Assembly: GCA_025024175.1 (NCBI GenBank)
Contig: QCXZ01000042.1
Location: 3,427,501-3,491,500 of the forward strand
Source: Rhyzopertha dominica
Lineage: Eukaryota > Arthropoda > Insecta > Coleoptera > Bostrichidae
DNA length: 64,000 nucleotides
Direction: 5' to 3'
The stretch's first letter is position 1, and each line of letters begins with the position of its first letter. Both the position numbers and the translations under genes were made by a program. This document shows positions 39,201 through 51,673 of the stretch, piece after piece. The notes under the pieces are model-generated. The model was not told where the DNA came from, ran no database searches, and saw nothing but the letters and a program-made list of their open reading frames with translations.

Positions 39201-39833
39201 TTCTTTCTAAACGAACACGTGACAAAGGGTATGTCCTAAGAAGTGAAAAACTGTAAAAGTTATAAATTCAATGTCTTCTCAATTATGGAGGAACTAACAA
39301 AAAAATGCCGCAATATTCTTTAAGGTGGCGAAATAACGAAGAAATAAATTTCATATCTTGGTGGTAATTGTTGATGCAGTAGATGCTCTCTAGTGAAAAG
39401 AAAACGAAAAACGTGAGGGTTTACAAATTGTTTTTACTAAACAAAACATCTTTATTTTTTTTGTAAATAAGAAAACTTCAAAGCCGGTGCTGAATAGCAC
39501 TAGTACATAACAAAAAGTCATACCTATGTCATCAAACGTGGGCTTCTTGAACAAATATATAATTCCAGTGAATAGCATGAATACTGCTGCCGCTAGCAGC
39601 AAGCCGATGTACATCACCTTCCAAGATTTCCAAGTAAATCTAGAAGTTCCTGGAACGTCCAAGTTTGGCTCAATAACGGGTAGAAGGCCAAAGAAATTAC
39701 CAAGGATGATTATAAAGCGCATAGAGCGATGAATTCCCAATCTACGTTTGGTAGAATTTTCACTTTGAGGCTTTATGGTATACTCACTTAAAGTGACTGT
39801 CGGAATTTGCAGTTTGTCTGGCATAAAATCCAT
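36226..39833 (-). CDS. GR-4: sugar-type gustatory receptor, 414 aa
   Basis: Exons: 39524-39833, 38354-38542, 38156-38301, 37976-38098, 36743-36897, 36532-36694, 36379-36468, 36226-36294. Exon 1 carries LGNFFGLLPV, but the usual short QxFG block is changed to GNFFG and the following loop is proline-rich. Later motifs are TFTWNYNDLFIILISTALAVRF, split here as TFTWNYNDLF and IILISTALA, then IREDYDRLCNLC, YFFYSFAFLI, WINDESKEP, DDVALTGSKMF and TYELVLIQF. The C-terminal tail after the signature is only seven residues. Intron 4 (1.08 kb) holds a mariner remnant and intron 1 (0.98 kb) a pair of direct repeats. All phases match the common plan (1, 1, 0, 0, 2, 0, 0). Predicted seven-helix sugar channel subunit; the ligand is unknown. 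Confidence 0.94.
37575..37905 (-). mobile_element. Mariner transposase C-terminal remnant
   Basis: The minus strand reads PPCSPDMSPSDF followed by an FREVRFID block, the end of the mariner catalytic domain around its third acidic residue (PPYSPDLxPxD). It then reads ALESKCFMMYRGNI, like the conserved end of the protein. Stops and frame changes interrupt it. It lies inside intron 4 of GR-4 and faces the same way as the gene. Confidence 0.75.
38700..39405. repeat. Pair of direct repeats in GR-4 intron 1
   Basis: A block of about 70 bp near 38705-38770 recurs near 39342-39405; both contain GTAATTGTT, then ATGCA, then TAGATGCTCTCTAGTGAAAA. The copies are some 635 bp apart and differ at a few positions. 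No function is visible. Confidence 0.65.
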
Positions 39834-41885
39834 TTTGGCTAGACAAAAATTGTATTATCAGATTGCAGTAGAAATAATCATTACATACCTGTAAAGGTTG
39901 CTAGAATTCCAGAAGAGTTGTCTATGTGTATCAAGCCAAGGACAATAGGAAGATTACGAGATCTAAGTCATGACAACTGCAAAATTCAACAGCGAAAAAA
40001 ATGTAAGTAACGCGAACGAATAATTATGTTTTAAAGTAGTAGTTGGTACTTAGAATAATAGAGAAACTAAAATATCGAGAGAGACAAAATAAGAATACTA
40101 TAATACCATTTGCTCAAGTAAATGATGTACGATTGTACTTACGCTTGGTACTCATAAATAGTCCCAAAAAGTACTACGTACCAATTAGTGATTGACACCA
40201 CGACCTCTAGATTTTGAGATATTTGATATACAGCTTTATGAAACGAGGTGGTTCATTATAATAAAAGTACATTAATTTTAACAAGCGAAGGCAGCTTGTC
40301 TTGCAGTCTGACAAAAATTTTGATATTAATGCCTGTCATATACGTCAATATTTGGACGTTAAGTTCTTATATTGCGTAAGTTTACCTTACTGTTGTATAC
40401 TTGAACATTTTACAAATGCTAAATATGCAGACCTGTACCTCCTTAAATAGTCTTTAGATAGCAAGGATTATATTATTATTTATTATGCTTAAATGCGAGA
40501 ACCGTTCTAAACNCTAAATTTATCACCAAATCAAAAGTGCAAAAAATATGTAGAAATTCCACTCTCTAAAATGACAAATAAGCAATTCGTTACCTGAAAA
40601 GTTGTAAATATCGGTTGCCAAAACTTCTGAAAGCAACGCAAAGAGCTTTGTTGTTCCCAAAAATTTGTGAAAATTAGAAAAAAAAAATATACCCGACTAA
40701 AGTGAAAAAGCTGCAAATGCAGCTTGTAGGTTGGAAGTACAATTCAGTTGCTAAGAATACGTTGAAAGCTCTATAAATAATAAAGAAGAAATTCTTTCTG
40801 CACAGAAGTTTTCGCAGTCCTTTTTCAATACCAAAGACAGACAGAAAAATTCTTCTAGAGCAGAATATTCAAATATTTAGGAAATATGTTATAATCGTAT
40901 ACTTAATATTAATTATTGTAATTCTATCAATGTTAATCATTCAGTTAAAATAAAAGTTTTAAAACTGAAAGACCCTTTTCCCTACTGATATCTCCGCACA
41001 AGGACGATATTTACATTACTAATGCACACAAGAAACAATGGCAGTATTCAAAATTTTGTGAGAATAGTACTTTTTTCTTTGTGATGAAAATAAAACCCAA
41101 TTTTGGCAGGTTAATCAGTGTAAATGAAGGGCTGTTTGGAAAGAAAGGCAAAATACGGATAGACTTATTTATGATGCCCGCTCTGTTGTTAAGATAAACC
41201 AAAATATAATAACTAGATAAATACGTGATGATCACATTTAATTTAATGATGTTTTATCTATTTATTATAAATATTATAAGTAACTACCTAATAAATATGT
41301 ACAAAATGAAATCTAGGGTTTTTAACTAAGTAACAACTTACCAAAAGGACTTTACGTTTCAATGTCACTCGTCCTTTTCGAAGAGAGCTCCTAAATATTC
41401 CCGTTCGTTGGCAGAATCTGAAATTACATACCTGCCAACGGATGATTTATTCAAACACCGGCACTGCATTGAATGGCGAGTTATGAAGTACACATTGCGT
41501 GAGTTTACAAGCCCTACTCGAAATGTAATTAAACACAGTGGAGGCGTACAGATGATAAAGTATCGCAATAGTAAGCAACAAATTTCCATAGAATTGTGTA
41601 CAACATCGAACTGATTGATTTGAAATTACATGTGTGTTAATGTAATAAAAATCAATTTAATACGATTTCTGTTTATTAAGAGTAATAATCGACTTCATGT
41701 TGTTTACTGATACAAGGAAAAATTATGTTTTTTTTTGTTCTACGGCATTTTCCACGTATTTTCATTAGTATTAGATAACGATAAGACCGATAGTACCTGA
41801 TAAATATGCATACGATTTCCAAAATATAAACAAAAAAATGCACTATTCAGGTTTATTACTTTATTGGACACAAAAGTAGTGAAAA
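39834..41885. other. Intergenic DNA between GR-4 and GR-5
   Basis: AT-rich, with one N at 40513. A pair of overlapping frames at 41365-41614 on opposite strands has no recognisable motif. No repeat of note. Confidence 0.5.
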
Positions 41886-44800
41886 TTAGAACCGAAGCGA
41901 GCAAGTTGAATTAACTTCCGATGTTTCGCGAAGTAGATTTTCATTAAACTGAATCAAAACTAATTCGTAGGTGACAATAGCTCCAGCAATCTGAAACAAA
42001 AATTTAGTAATGAAAATTTGAGTTGAGATCTTTTTTTTCATTTATTGATATAATGTTAAAATTCAAATGAACATAAGCCATCCACCTGAATATAATGTAC
42101 AATTGTTACGAATAATGTGAATTTACTGCCATCTGTCAATACTGTAGAGTAATCCTTCAGTTCACGGATAGATGGCGTAGGGTAGTGTGGGGCAGGTTCG
42201 TACATGGGGCACCTCCGGACATTTCAAATTTAGCGCTTCATTGTAATGTTATAGCAACGCCATCTGGTATCTAGTTTCTAAATGTACTATTATAATGTCG
42301 GACGAAAGTGCAATCAAAACGGATAAAAAACAAATGAACAAATCGCTGTAGTGTGTTTTGCATGCTGCTGATGTTACTTGTTCGAGTGTATTGATAAGCT
42401 TGTAGGCTTGAAACAAATAATAGAAAGCAACGAAAAACAGTAAAAATGGAAGAAAGAAACGTAATAAAAGTGATACCACATCTTCAGACTCCGAAGGCGA
42501 TGTTCTCGACAAGGTTATCAAGAAAAGTAAAAATGGCTTGGAGTCTGATTCCGATCTGGATATGAACTGCGAGAGTGATGAAGATATTGGAAAACTTTTA
42601 GATGACGAAAAAATCTCCTGTGAAGATTATTTGCTAGTTCGTTTTGCAACAAAAACAAGATCGTTGTATTATCTTGGGAAAGTAGAAAAAGTATGTGAAA
42701 ACGAGGAATACGTGGTCAAATTCCTTTGCAAAACTAATCACGGCTTTTGCTTTCCACAAAAGGAAGATATTTCCACGGTTTCCAGACAAGATATTGTGCG
42801 TAAACTTCCAAAACCAAGGGTCCGACCAGGAACATCAAGAATGGCATCCTTTTTGCAGTTTAATGTAAATTTCTTTGGATATAATGTCCTCTAGTTGTCA
42901 TATGCTGTTTCTATTTTCATATTTCAGTATCGTCCGAAAGTGCCCCATGCATGGGCTATGGGGCAGTTTCGGACAAATGCAATACTTTACAAAACCTTTT
43001 ATCACACAAAAATTATGGGTTGTATAAGTCTATAAGCCTCAAAGAGTATAGTAAAATGATGTAGCTACATTTCGATACTAAATTCATACCTAAGAGTTCA
43101 TTGTGTATAAAAATACAAAACTTTAAAAGAAAGTGTCCGAAAGTGCCCCGCCCTACCCTACATTACTACATCGAGAAAGTTCAAGCTCCGAAAGCACCCA
43201 GAATAACATTAACATTTATCTTAGACCTCAATAATTCAAATGGTGTTCAGCGAGGCCACCATAAATAAATCAATTCAGAGAAACTCGTCTCGCTAGTTGT
43301 TGCCGTTTCAATAACTATAATCTTTGGAACTTACACTTAGTATCAACCCCCTTGTAACGCTGAAGAAATTCCTCCCCGTCAACGCTACAGCATCAAAGCC
43401 AATCTGCTGAATAAACCTCCGTATCTAAAACAAAAATTGTAAAACCTCATCACTATTTCCTTTGCTGTACTCACCTCTAAATTGTAAACGTAGGAAGGTA
43501 CAGAATTGAGTATTGCTATGGGTTTCTTGCTTTCGTCGTTTATCCAGGCACCATACAGAGATACCGATACAGTCCTCATGATGAGAAATCCGAAGGAGTA
43601 GAAGAAGTATACCCTCTCCAAGTTGTTCTTCATGTCCCTCAAGCTATTGAACAGTTGGATAAGAATAAAAAACAAATTGCTAGCGAAGGACAACAAGACA
43701 ATGTACGATAGTTTATTGTCTAGGGTTTTGCACAGTTTGCAAAGTCTGTTGTAATCTTCTCTCAAATTCCTCCAAACATTTTCGGTAACGATCTAGAAGA
43801 AGCCGATGAATTTTTGTAAGAACGGAAGAAGACGTCTCTCACCTTTGCTTCTGCAACCGATCGTAATCTTGCGGTTACTTGCATGAATCGTAGCGACATG
43901 GCAGTGCTTAACAACATTATCAGAAGATCTATAAAAGTCCAAGAAAACGTCAGCAGTAAATTCACCAACTGCAAAAAGATATTTTTTCGAACTCTACCAT
44001 GCACAAATTTTTCATATTTACTTGCAGAAGTACCCCTTTCCATAAGGCATAGCTTATCATAGAGAACAAATCATTGCTCACTTTCGAAAAGAAGTTCTCA
44101 AACGCCTTTTCTGAAGTTTCCTCACACCTAAAAGCTATTATCAATTTGCTGGTTTTAATTAGTGCATGTTCAACTGAAATTCGAAAGTACAAGATTAACG
44201 ACAATTTCACTTGGCTACATACTTGCTGCAATCGTGAGGAAAATAGTCGTCATTATCTTTAACCTCTTGCCTAACTGTTGTGGCCAGCCATAACTTATCA
44301 TTGCTATTTCTACAGCATACCATTCCCTCATGAGTTTTGGCCAATTTCTGGCTAGGTCTATAAGCAATATAGTGGTTGCAAAACCGCACAAATTGAATAC
44401 TAAGCTATCTGTAAAAAACAGTCAACTATAGGATTGAGTAAAAATTCCTAAAAATTACAATTACAGCACCAAAACGTGAAACACCGATTAAAACATTACG
44501 AAAGGTAAAAAAACTTGTATGTAGTATGTAGATCAGTACACAATATAGAGACTTACTTTCTTGGAAGGTTTGAAAATAATAAATTAATAATAAACGCTTA
44601 TAAAAGCGTGACTGCTGCCTTAGACAGCCAAGGATTGCTACGGTTAAAAACTGTCTGTACTTCATTCAGTAACAGACTGATGGCGTGGGGATGACAAGTA
44701 TGACAGAAATGGGAATGATGTTCTAGATAATTTTCTTTTTAGAACTATCTAGACGATTGCGTAGACCGGAAACCTATTATATAAATCACGACGAATAGTG

Positions 44801-45564
44801 CGCGAAATCGTTCTGATTTGAGAAGGGGTGAGGTAACTGGATAAGGCAAACTTAGTATTATGTCGCGAATGTAGAAGCTATACAGTTACCCTACTTGGTG
44901 TTCTAGCAAAAATATGTGGTAACAAATTCTAAATAGACAAAAGTCCCTGCTTGGCTGGATCAGGTGCAGGTATTGGAAACTTGTTCCTTTTTGAACTGCG
45001 ACAATATAGTTATATAATTACGTGGCATAAAAACAGCAGCCAGTAAATGTCAATAAATTTAGATAAACAATAAAACATCTGGATCAGATGCTGGTATTGG
45101 AAAACGTCTGCTGTGACCAACAGTCTATGGGAATAATTGTTAGAGTATACGAAACAAGAAAAAAATATCTTCAAAGCATATAATTTACAAAAAGCCATTC
45201 ACATGCACCGTAATAGATTATTAACTCATAAAAACTTACTAATTTCGAAAAGGTTCATCCCTTTGGTGAGCAGGGTGACGATCTGCATAAGGGATACAAA
45301 ACTTGCTCCTATACATATCAGCAATGAGTAGACCGTTTTCCAAGACTTCCAAGTAAAATGCAATGATTGCACGTCTGGTGATGTAACACCCTGTATAGGC
45401 AATTGGCCGAAACACTCTGCCAGTACCAGAACGAAAGCTATGCTGCTATGAAGGCTCTTCTCTTTCCTTGGCTTCAAAACTTTCTTTTCCTTGGGCTCCA
45501 CCTTAATGGGATTCGTCAGGCATCGCATTAAAATGCCGTCCATCTTCACCTGGTTGATAATCAT
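41886..45564 (-). CDS. GR-5: sugar-type gustatory receptor, 433 aa
   Basis: Exons: 45240-45564, 44223-44408, 44022-44173, 43843-43968, 43475-43792, 43335-43424, 41886-41990. Start ATG at 45564 gives an N-terminal tail with a lysine-rich EPKEKKVLKPRKEK segment. Motifs: LAECFGQLPIQGV, TFSWTFIDLLIMLLSTAM, LREDYNRLCKLC, YFFYSFGFLIMRT, WINDESKKP, DAVALTGRNFF and TYELVLIQF. The fifth intron of the common plan is absent: exons 5 and 6 form one exon of 318 bp, with the joining loop two residues shorter than in paralogues. Intron 7 is 1.34 kb because a TA-flanked pogo-like transposon sits in it. In exon 4 the usual WNF is WTF. The gene is otherwise intact and should encode a sugar receptor subunit. 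Confidence 0.94.
42180..43158 (+). mobile_element. Pogo-like transposon, internally deleted, in GR-5 intron 7
   Basis: The unit starts GGGTAGTGTGGGGCA and ends TGCCCCGCCCTACCC, giving imperfect terminal inverted repeats, and TA lies on both sides (42178-42179 and 43159-43160), as for the Tc1/mariner/pogo superfamily. Further GGGGCA / TGCCCC blocks lie just inside each end. An open frame (42424-42894) encodes a basic stretch, an acidic serine-rich stretch, then LLVRFATKTRSLYYLGKVEKV and a KLPKPR block, split here by LCKTNHGFCFPQKEDIS. This resembles the C-terminal tail domain of pogo/Tigger-type insect transposases. The catalytic part is missing. Confidence 0.8.
42424..42894 (+). CDS. C-terminal tail domain of pogo-like transposase (fragment)
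   Basis: The frame is open for 156 codons with no Met near its beginning, as expected for a 3' exon or a deletion product. Order of parts: Lys/Arg-rich start (RKKRNK), an acidic Ser-Asp-Glu stretch, then a small beta-type domain with SLYYLGKVEKV, EYVVKFLCK and FCFPQKEDIS. It ends with a proline-rich KLPKPRVRPGTSR motif. No DDE residues are present, so it cannot transpose by itself. It is on the opposite strand to GR-5. Confidence 0.6.
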   Translation, partial: KATKNSKNGRKKRNKSDTTSSDSEGDVLDKVIKKSKNGLESDSDLDMNCESDEDIGKLLDDEKISCEDYLLVRFATKTRSLYYLGKVEKVCENEEYVVKFLCKTNHGFCFPQKEDISTVSRQDIVRKLPKPRVRPGTSRMASFLQFNVNFFGYNVL

Positions 45565-48500
45565 CTGGGCAGCAGTTCTTCACTCCACCTTTTGGAAAGG
45601 AATAATTGTTTTCAATACTGCTGGTTATGAACCATAAGCCTTACGATAGGTGAAAAAACTTTAGAAGATTTATTTGTATTAGTGCATATAGTAATACAGA
45701 CTTATAAGTCACTGAAGAGAATGAACTGTTTCTAGAATAAAAAAAGGAAGTTCACCTAACAGATTTGTAAGTGACTATCACAAGTAGATATCAGTTCTTG
45801 CGCATCCTTTAATCCATTTTTATTACTACATATTACTTTCATTGTTCAGTAATACTTTTTACAATATGTTTACATTCGCAGTCCTGGATGATTACTGTAG
45901 ATAATTTATTTAATGCTTGTGTATCTATCTAGAAGATTTCTAAGTTGCATTTATCTATTTGGAGCACTATGAACTACATCGAGACGTTGGCTAAGGACGA
46001 GTCTTACTGTAAGTGGCTAGACCATTAACCACCTATTAAGAAGACTGATAGAGCAAGAGTGATGAATAGGAGAAAACTAGCTGTAATATTGCTCGTGAAG
46101 GACGTTTGCAAAAGACGGTGCAGTGGAGAGGCAAATTACGCAAGCAGCACTGGTGATTGTGATGTGATGACTGGTCAACTGTTATTTTCTGTTTTATTCT
46201 ACGAGATCGATAGATTCACATCAGTTGTGAAGAAATAATTTACTTGGCAGATTTGTACGCTCAAGAGACAAATACTACGTAAATCATAAAGCTAGAGAAA
46301 AATAAGTCATCTGATCATTTTAATTTTTCAGCAGTTTATTTTCTAGTATAATATATACGTACATTTGCTTTTGAAGTTTATATCGTTTTAATTTGTTTCC
46401 CTCTTATATATTTGCGATATCCTTTAATTAATTTATTAATGGCCATGACTAATTAATTTGTATATTTATTGCCGATTTTCTGTTTTTAGAATCCTTGTTC
46501 ATTTCAACTAATGTACTTGCTGGCTGGCTAGCTGTTCCAACACCATTTTATGTTAGAAGAGGAATAGAAATGAATCATGTACTCAAATAAAAATTAAGTC
46601 AATTTTTGTGTGACTAATTCTTTCCACCCATTCCTGCATAAATGTTCTCTTACTTTTGTACGAAATCCTAAATGCTCATTAAAGCTATCCAAAATTAAAA
46701 CCCAAGGATATAACTTGCGAAAGAAAGTCCTTCTTCCTAAAATTACAATTGCCCACTCTCAAGTCATCGATTAAGCTACATTGTTGGCTGCGTAACAATT
46801 ATGATTAGGATGTAAAAAATACATAAAAAATTACACTAAGCAAAACAGAGATAGTAATTATTAATTAACAAAAGAAAACTTAAAAAATCAGAAACTACAG
46901 AAGAAATGAAACGTCCAGAAAAAATGGGAAACTATGGCAATAAAAAAATAAATAGTTTTAATAATCCAGAGTAGCTGCATTTTAATAGATGAACTTTATT
47001 TTTGTTTTACTATGAAATAATGTAAGTATGCTTCTATCTATATTAATAAAATATATAGAGTGAGTTCAGAATTCTCACTTGTCAACTTTTTGTTGGTGAT
47101 AAAGATGATTTCTCAATTACAATTACACCAAAATGAAAGCTATCGAAAAAAGTGCTTAGTTACTCGGCGAACCTGCAAGACTTAAATAGTCCTTTCGAAA
47201 TCGAAATATGCACCTACATAACAATAATATGTCAGTTCATGATTATCTCAGCGAAGAAAATTCTGCAAATTCATTATTTACACATTATCTGATTAAAGGA
47301 AGAGACTCTGATAATGATTTTAATAATATTCGATACCCCCGATAAAGAGTTTACATCTCTTAAGAATCCTATTTTGACTTTTTGTTTCTTAATGCATATA
47401 AAATAGACACTTAACTCTACAAACTAGCACAAAATATGAAAACACAGTATACGGCTGATGAGTTAAGAGATAAAGGTAAACTCATGGTCATTAATATAAA
47501 TACAATGAATTTCCAACTAATAAGAGTTGTTATCTGTAGNCCAAATGAAGATAAAAATGATGTAGGGTATAAACAAATGTACTAAAGATGTTATCGTCAT
47601 GGTATACACAAACATTTCATTTTCTTTTTGCAATTTAGCTTTGTGACTCAATATTTTAACTACAATTTCTGTGAGGATTATTTCTTTATAAAGGTTTCGT
47701 TTTAAAGTACATTACTCATTTCTGCAGAATTAGTTCAAAACAACAGTATAACTATTCCCTTCCATGGCCATTTATGTCCTGTTGCATAACAGGTAGTTAT
47801 TTTCCAAAAAGAACCAATCAAATGACCTTAGATGTGTTCAAGGAAACAAAAAATGTTACTAAGAACGGGATTCATTCTATTCGAACGAGTTTGGCACACC
47901 CAAAAACATTTATGTTCAAGCTGAGCAAATGATGAGTCAGTTTCCGAAGTACAAGTGAGTGATTCATTTATCTTATAGTTCCAGATAAGGCACCTAGGTG
48001 GATTTGTCATCGTGTTAATTTATTGCTGATAGATGGCGCTACTATGTACTTTTACACCAATTTACCTTACAACTTCAAGACAAATTAAATCAGTTATTCC
48101 ATGTAGATGATGCTGCTGCTCATGGATGGTTGAAATAGATGTTTATTTTTATGGCAAAAGTTAGAAGAGCAATGAACATACTATAAACACCGAATAAAGA
48201 GAAAATCGCCAACCAATAGCAGTCGTTGTCTACGGTCTAATGTGATTAAAGCAATGACGACTAAAATATTTAGTAAGGAACGTGAGAGTTGGTATACAGT
48301 TTAATCCCTCAGCTTTGCAACAACAACTGAACTTCTAGATGCATCCAAAACCAGATATACACAATTAAACAAAAGCATAATGAAATTACAAAAACTTCCC
48401 GGGGGTTAACACCCAAAGTATACGAAAATCTTTACAAAACAAACTCACATTTGCATTTAGTCTGATTACTTCAACAATGTAAGATTACAACTTACCGAAG

Positions 48501-49059
48501 GTATAAAAGATGGACTCCCGGAATGCTCCAATTTCCGTTTAGGAACTAGAGCCTACGTGAGTGAACTGCCTATGCTTTGGGTAAATACTGATTATATCAC
48601 GTGCGAGCTTTAATGTGGATTGCGTCGCCACGTATGACAAGAAATCGATGGAAACTGAAAAAAAGGTGTTCTAATACAGCCCCTTTACTGTGATAGAAAA
48701 TCAATTGGTTTTAGAAGCTGGACGATTAATAGACATTAGTTATTAGCGGTTATAAGAGCAAGATTATTGAGAATCTAGACACAATGACTATTACTGTTAT
48801 TTGTATTACTTTTGTGTAGGTTTGTACAAACTTCGAAGCAACGAGAGATTTTATTTTATTACCGAATGATTTACAATAAAGAAAACTTCGAGTTCAATAA
48901 CAGTTAAGGTAACTATGAACCCTTTAAAAAGTGCACTTTTTCCTTAAATCGTGTAGTGATCCAGTGCTCTTTTTGTGAATGATCCAGATAGCTAGGTTGT
49001 CTTCTCATTTATTTTCTCTTTATTTGAACCTGGACAAATGATTCAAATACTACATTGTA

Positions 49060-49350
49060 TATAGGTTACTTTCACTTAACATATTCATAACAATGTTACT
49101 TCTGCACTTAGGTCCGCAACGATCCAACAAATATAGGATGTAATACTATTAATAGCACACATTTAAATGTAGCAGCGAATTTATTTGTTCAACTGGTGTT
49201 CATAACGTGATTAATTTGAAGTTACACCAGGCACAATAATCGGAATTCATTTTTAGGGTAACAACATGCTTCGTAAAAGAACTAACTTATGTCTAAAAGC
49301 AAATGAAGTACTTACCATCTAAGAAACTGCTTGTGTTGGAGCAGTGTCTG
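49060..49350 (+). repeat. Older, diverged relative of the 363-bp tandem unit
   Basis: Blocks such as CCAGGCACAATAATCGGAAT (49227) and ACTAACTTATGTCTAAAAGC recur in order in 50530-51030. The flanking GAAACTGCTTGTGTT block also matches sequence after the second tandem copy, so the older copy extends past the tandem unit. Confidence 0.65.
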
Positions 49351-50247
49351 ATATTAATTAACGACTAAAATATAACCCCGAAGAAGAAAAATATGGAAAA
49401 CGTATCGTATCTTCAGTTCTCTCTAGTCATAATTATACTGTTTAGATGGCGCTAAGGGCATTAGCTCCCACTTACATGTTTAGTGCACGTCATATCTAAG
49501 AAATATTTATGAAAACATTCAAACATCCTCTTCTATTATTAATGAAATTAAGACTTTCATATTCGTAAGGGTATGGATATCATCGGTTTGTCGTTCTATA
49601 ATTGTCACGAAACATAGTTAAATGGAGCTTTGATATCATGCTTTTTAATGACAAGGAAGCTGTTAATGTCTTCAAAAAACACTAAAAACTACAGAAACAA
49701 GTGGTCATTCTTGTAATGCCTTAAATATAGTTATATCACATAAATATTAAAATCAAAATAATACAGCAGCTTGACTTGAGGGCTCTTTAAATAATGAACT
49801 TCTGGTTAAAACTGATACTGTATTTCCTTGAAAATAAACAGATGTACCATGTAAAATCCTTACCTAAACTAAATTAAAAACTGCAAAATATATGCCTGTG
49901 ATCGCAACGGTACAGCTAATTATAGACTAATATATTTAATTTCCATTTTATTTTCAAAGAGCAGGCTGTTTCATTTCCTTGTAAAACTTATCAATTCGTA
50001 ACGTCATTTAAAGTTTAGTTCAGAGCATTTCATTGCAGTTACAAAAATTGGAAATATGTTGCTTCGCTAAAAATAGCGCATCTTAATGTACATGCTTAGT
50101 AAACTGGACAGTTTCATTTTGGTTCTCCGCAAAGATTTTTACTTGGGCCTACTTTTTTATATTACATAATGATTTGGCCTTCTGTTCTACAGGTGCAAAT
50201 TTTGTTTCGTTTGCTGATAATAAGAACAATATATAATACGTAGTGGG

Positions 50248-50973
50248 TTGTGAAGGATCGATACACAACCAAATTAAGACGTAATCCAAATTGAATTATT
50301 CCTTTATTGGTAATGAACTTCTGATTAACATAAATGATTCAATGGTTATAATTCTTACTAGGCTACTATCGCTACTTTCCTAAATCATATTCATAATATT
50401 GCTTCTCCTGAATATGTATGTTCCTTTATACACAAGTACGACATAAATATTTTTGACTACTTACAGAAGCATGGTCACCATAAAAAAGTTATACCAGCAT
50501 ATTACAGAAATCGTACCCCAACCCATTAATTCAAAATTACGCCAGGCACAAAAATCGGAATTCATTTTTTGGGTAGCAACATGCATTGTAATAAAACTAA
50601 CTTATGTCTATTGTGAAGGATCGATACACAACCAAATTAAGACGTAATCCAAATTGAATTATTCCTTTATTGGTAATAAACTTCTGATTAACATAAATAA
50701 TTCAATGGTTATAATTCTTACTAGGCTACTATCGCTACTTTCCTAAATCATATTCATAATATTGCTTCTCCTGAATATGTATGTTCCTTTATACACAAGT
50801 ACGACATAAATATTTTTGACTACTTACAGAAGCATGGTCACCATAAAAAAGTTATACCAGCATATTACAGAAATCGTACCCCAACCCATTAATTCAAAAT
50901 TACGCCAGGCACAAAAATCGGAATTCATTTTTTGGGTAGCAACATGCATTGTAATAAAACTAACTTATGTCTA
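50248..50973 (+). repeat. 363-bp tandem duplication, almost identical copies
   Basis: Copy 1 is 50248-50610 and copy 2 is 50611-50973. Both start TTGTGAAGGATCGATACACA and end AACTTATGTCTA. I see only a couple of differences (for example TGATTC against TAATTC near the middle), so the duplication is recent or an assembly artefact. No coding motif. Confidence 0.9.
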
Positions 50974-51673
50974 AAAGCTAATGCCTAAGCCTTTACCATT
51001 TAAGAAATTGCTTGTGTTCGAGCAGAGCGTAATACCCCACCAGTATTATAACGAGGAGCAGAGGACCACCACACCAGTGTTTAGAAATCTTCTGAAGCAG
51101 CTAGAAGCATGTCTAGCGAAACGTCACCGCGGATAAACCCGAAAACCATAGAATTAATGCTGAAAAATAACTCAAGGTGAACATAAAGCAACTGTTTTGC
51201 TTGGAATACCACTGAAGCTGTGACACATTTGATCACAGTCAATATCTTGGTAGCATATAGTGTGTTCAAGAGATCTTAATTAATGTAGTAGGTATTGCAA
51301 TGTGAGTGACTATTCATTACGTTACAAGCTAATTCGTATCAAATTAAACCCTTTATTACATTATCACCTTATCACAAAACTGATGAAGTCCAGTTCCTGC
51401 GATATGGAGTGAGGCCAGAAATGACGAAATGACCAAGAATGTAAGCACCCAGCAGAGGATTCGACGTGACGAAGACCACAAGAATTAAGAAACGGGAAAA
51501 TATTATAGAGCAGAGACCTGCATTTTCACAGGGAAAGGAAACACCCGAGGAATGAATAAGTTGCAGAAGCGGAAGGAAGCCAAGACGATGGGAATGGCGG
51601 CGAAAAGTGAAAAAGGAAGCCTAAATTTAAATAAAAGGTTGTCTTTTAATCACATTACAATGGTAAATTTTAA

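Noticed and set aside
50453..50647. 64-codon frame across the border of the tandem copies
   Set aside because: It exists only because the two copies abut; it is not open beyond the junction in copy 2.
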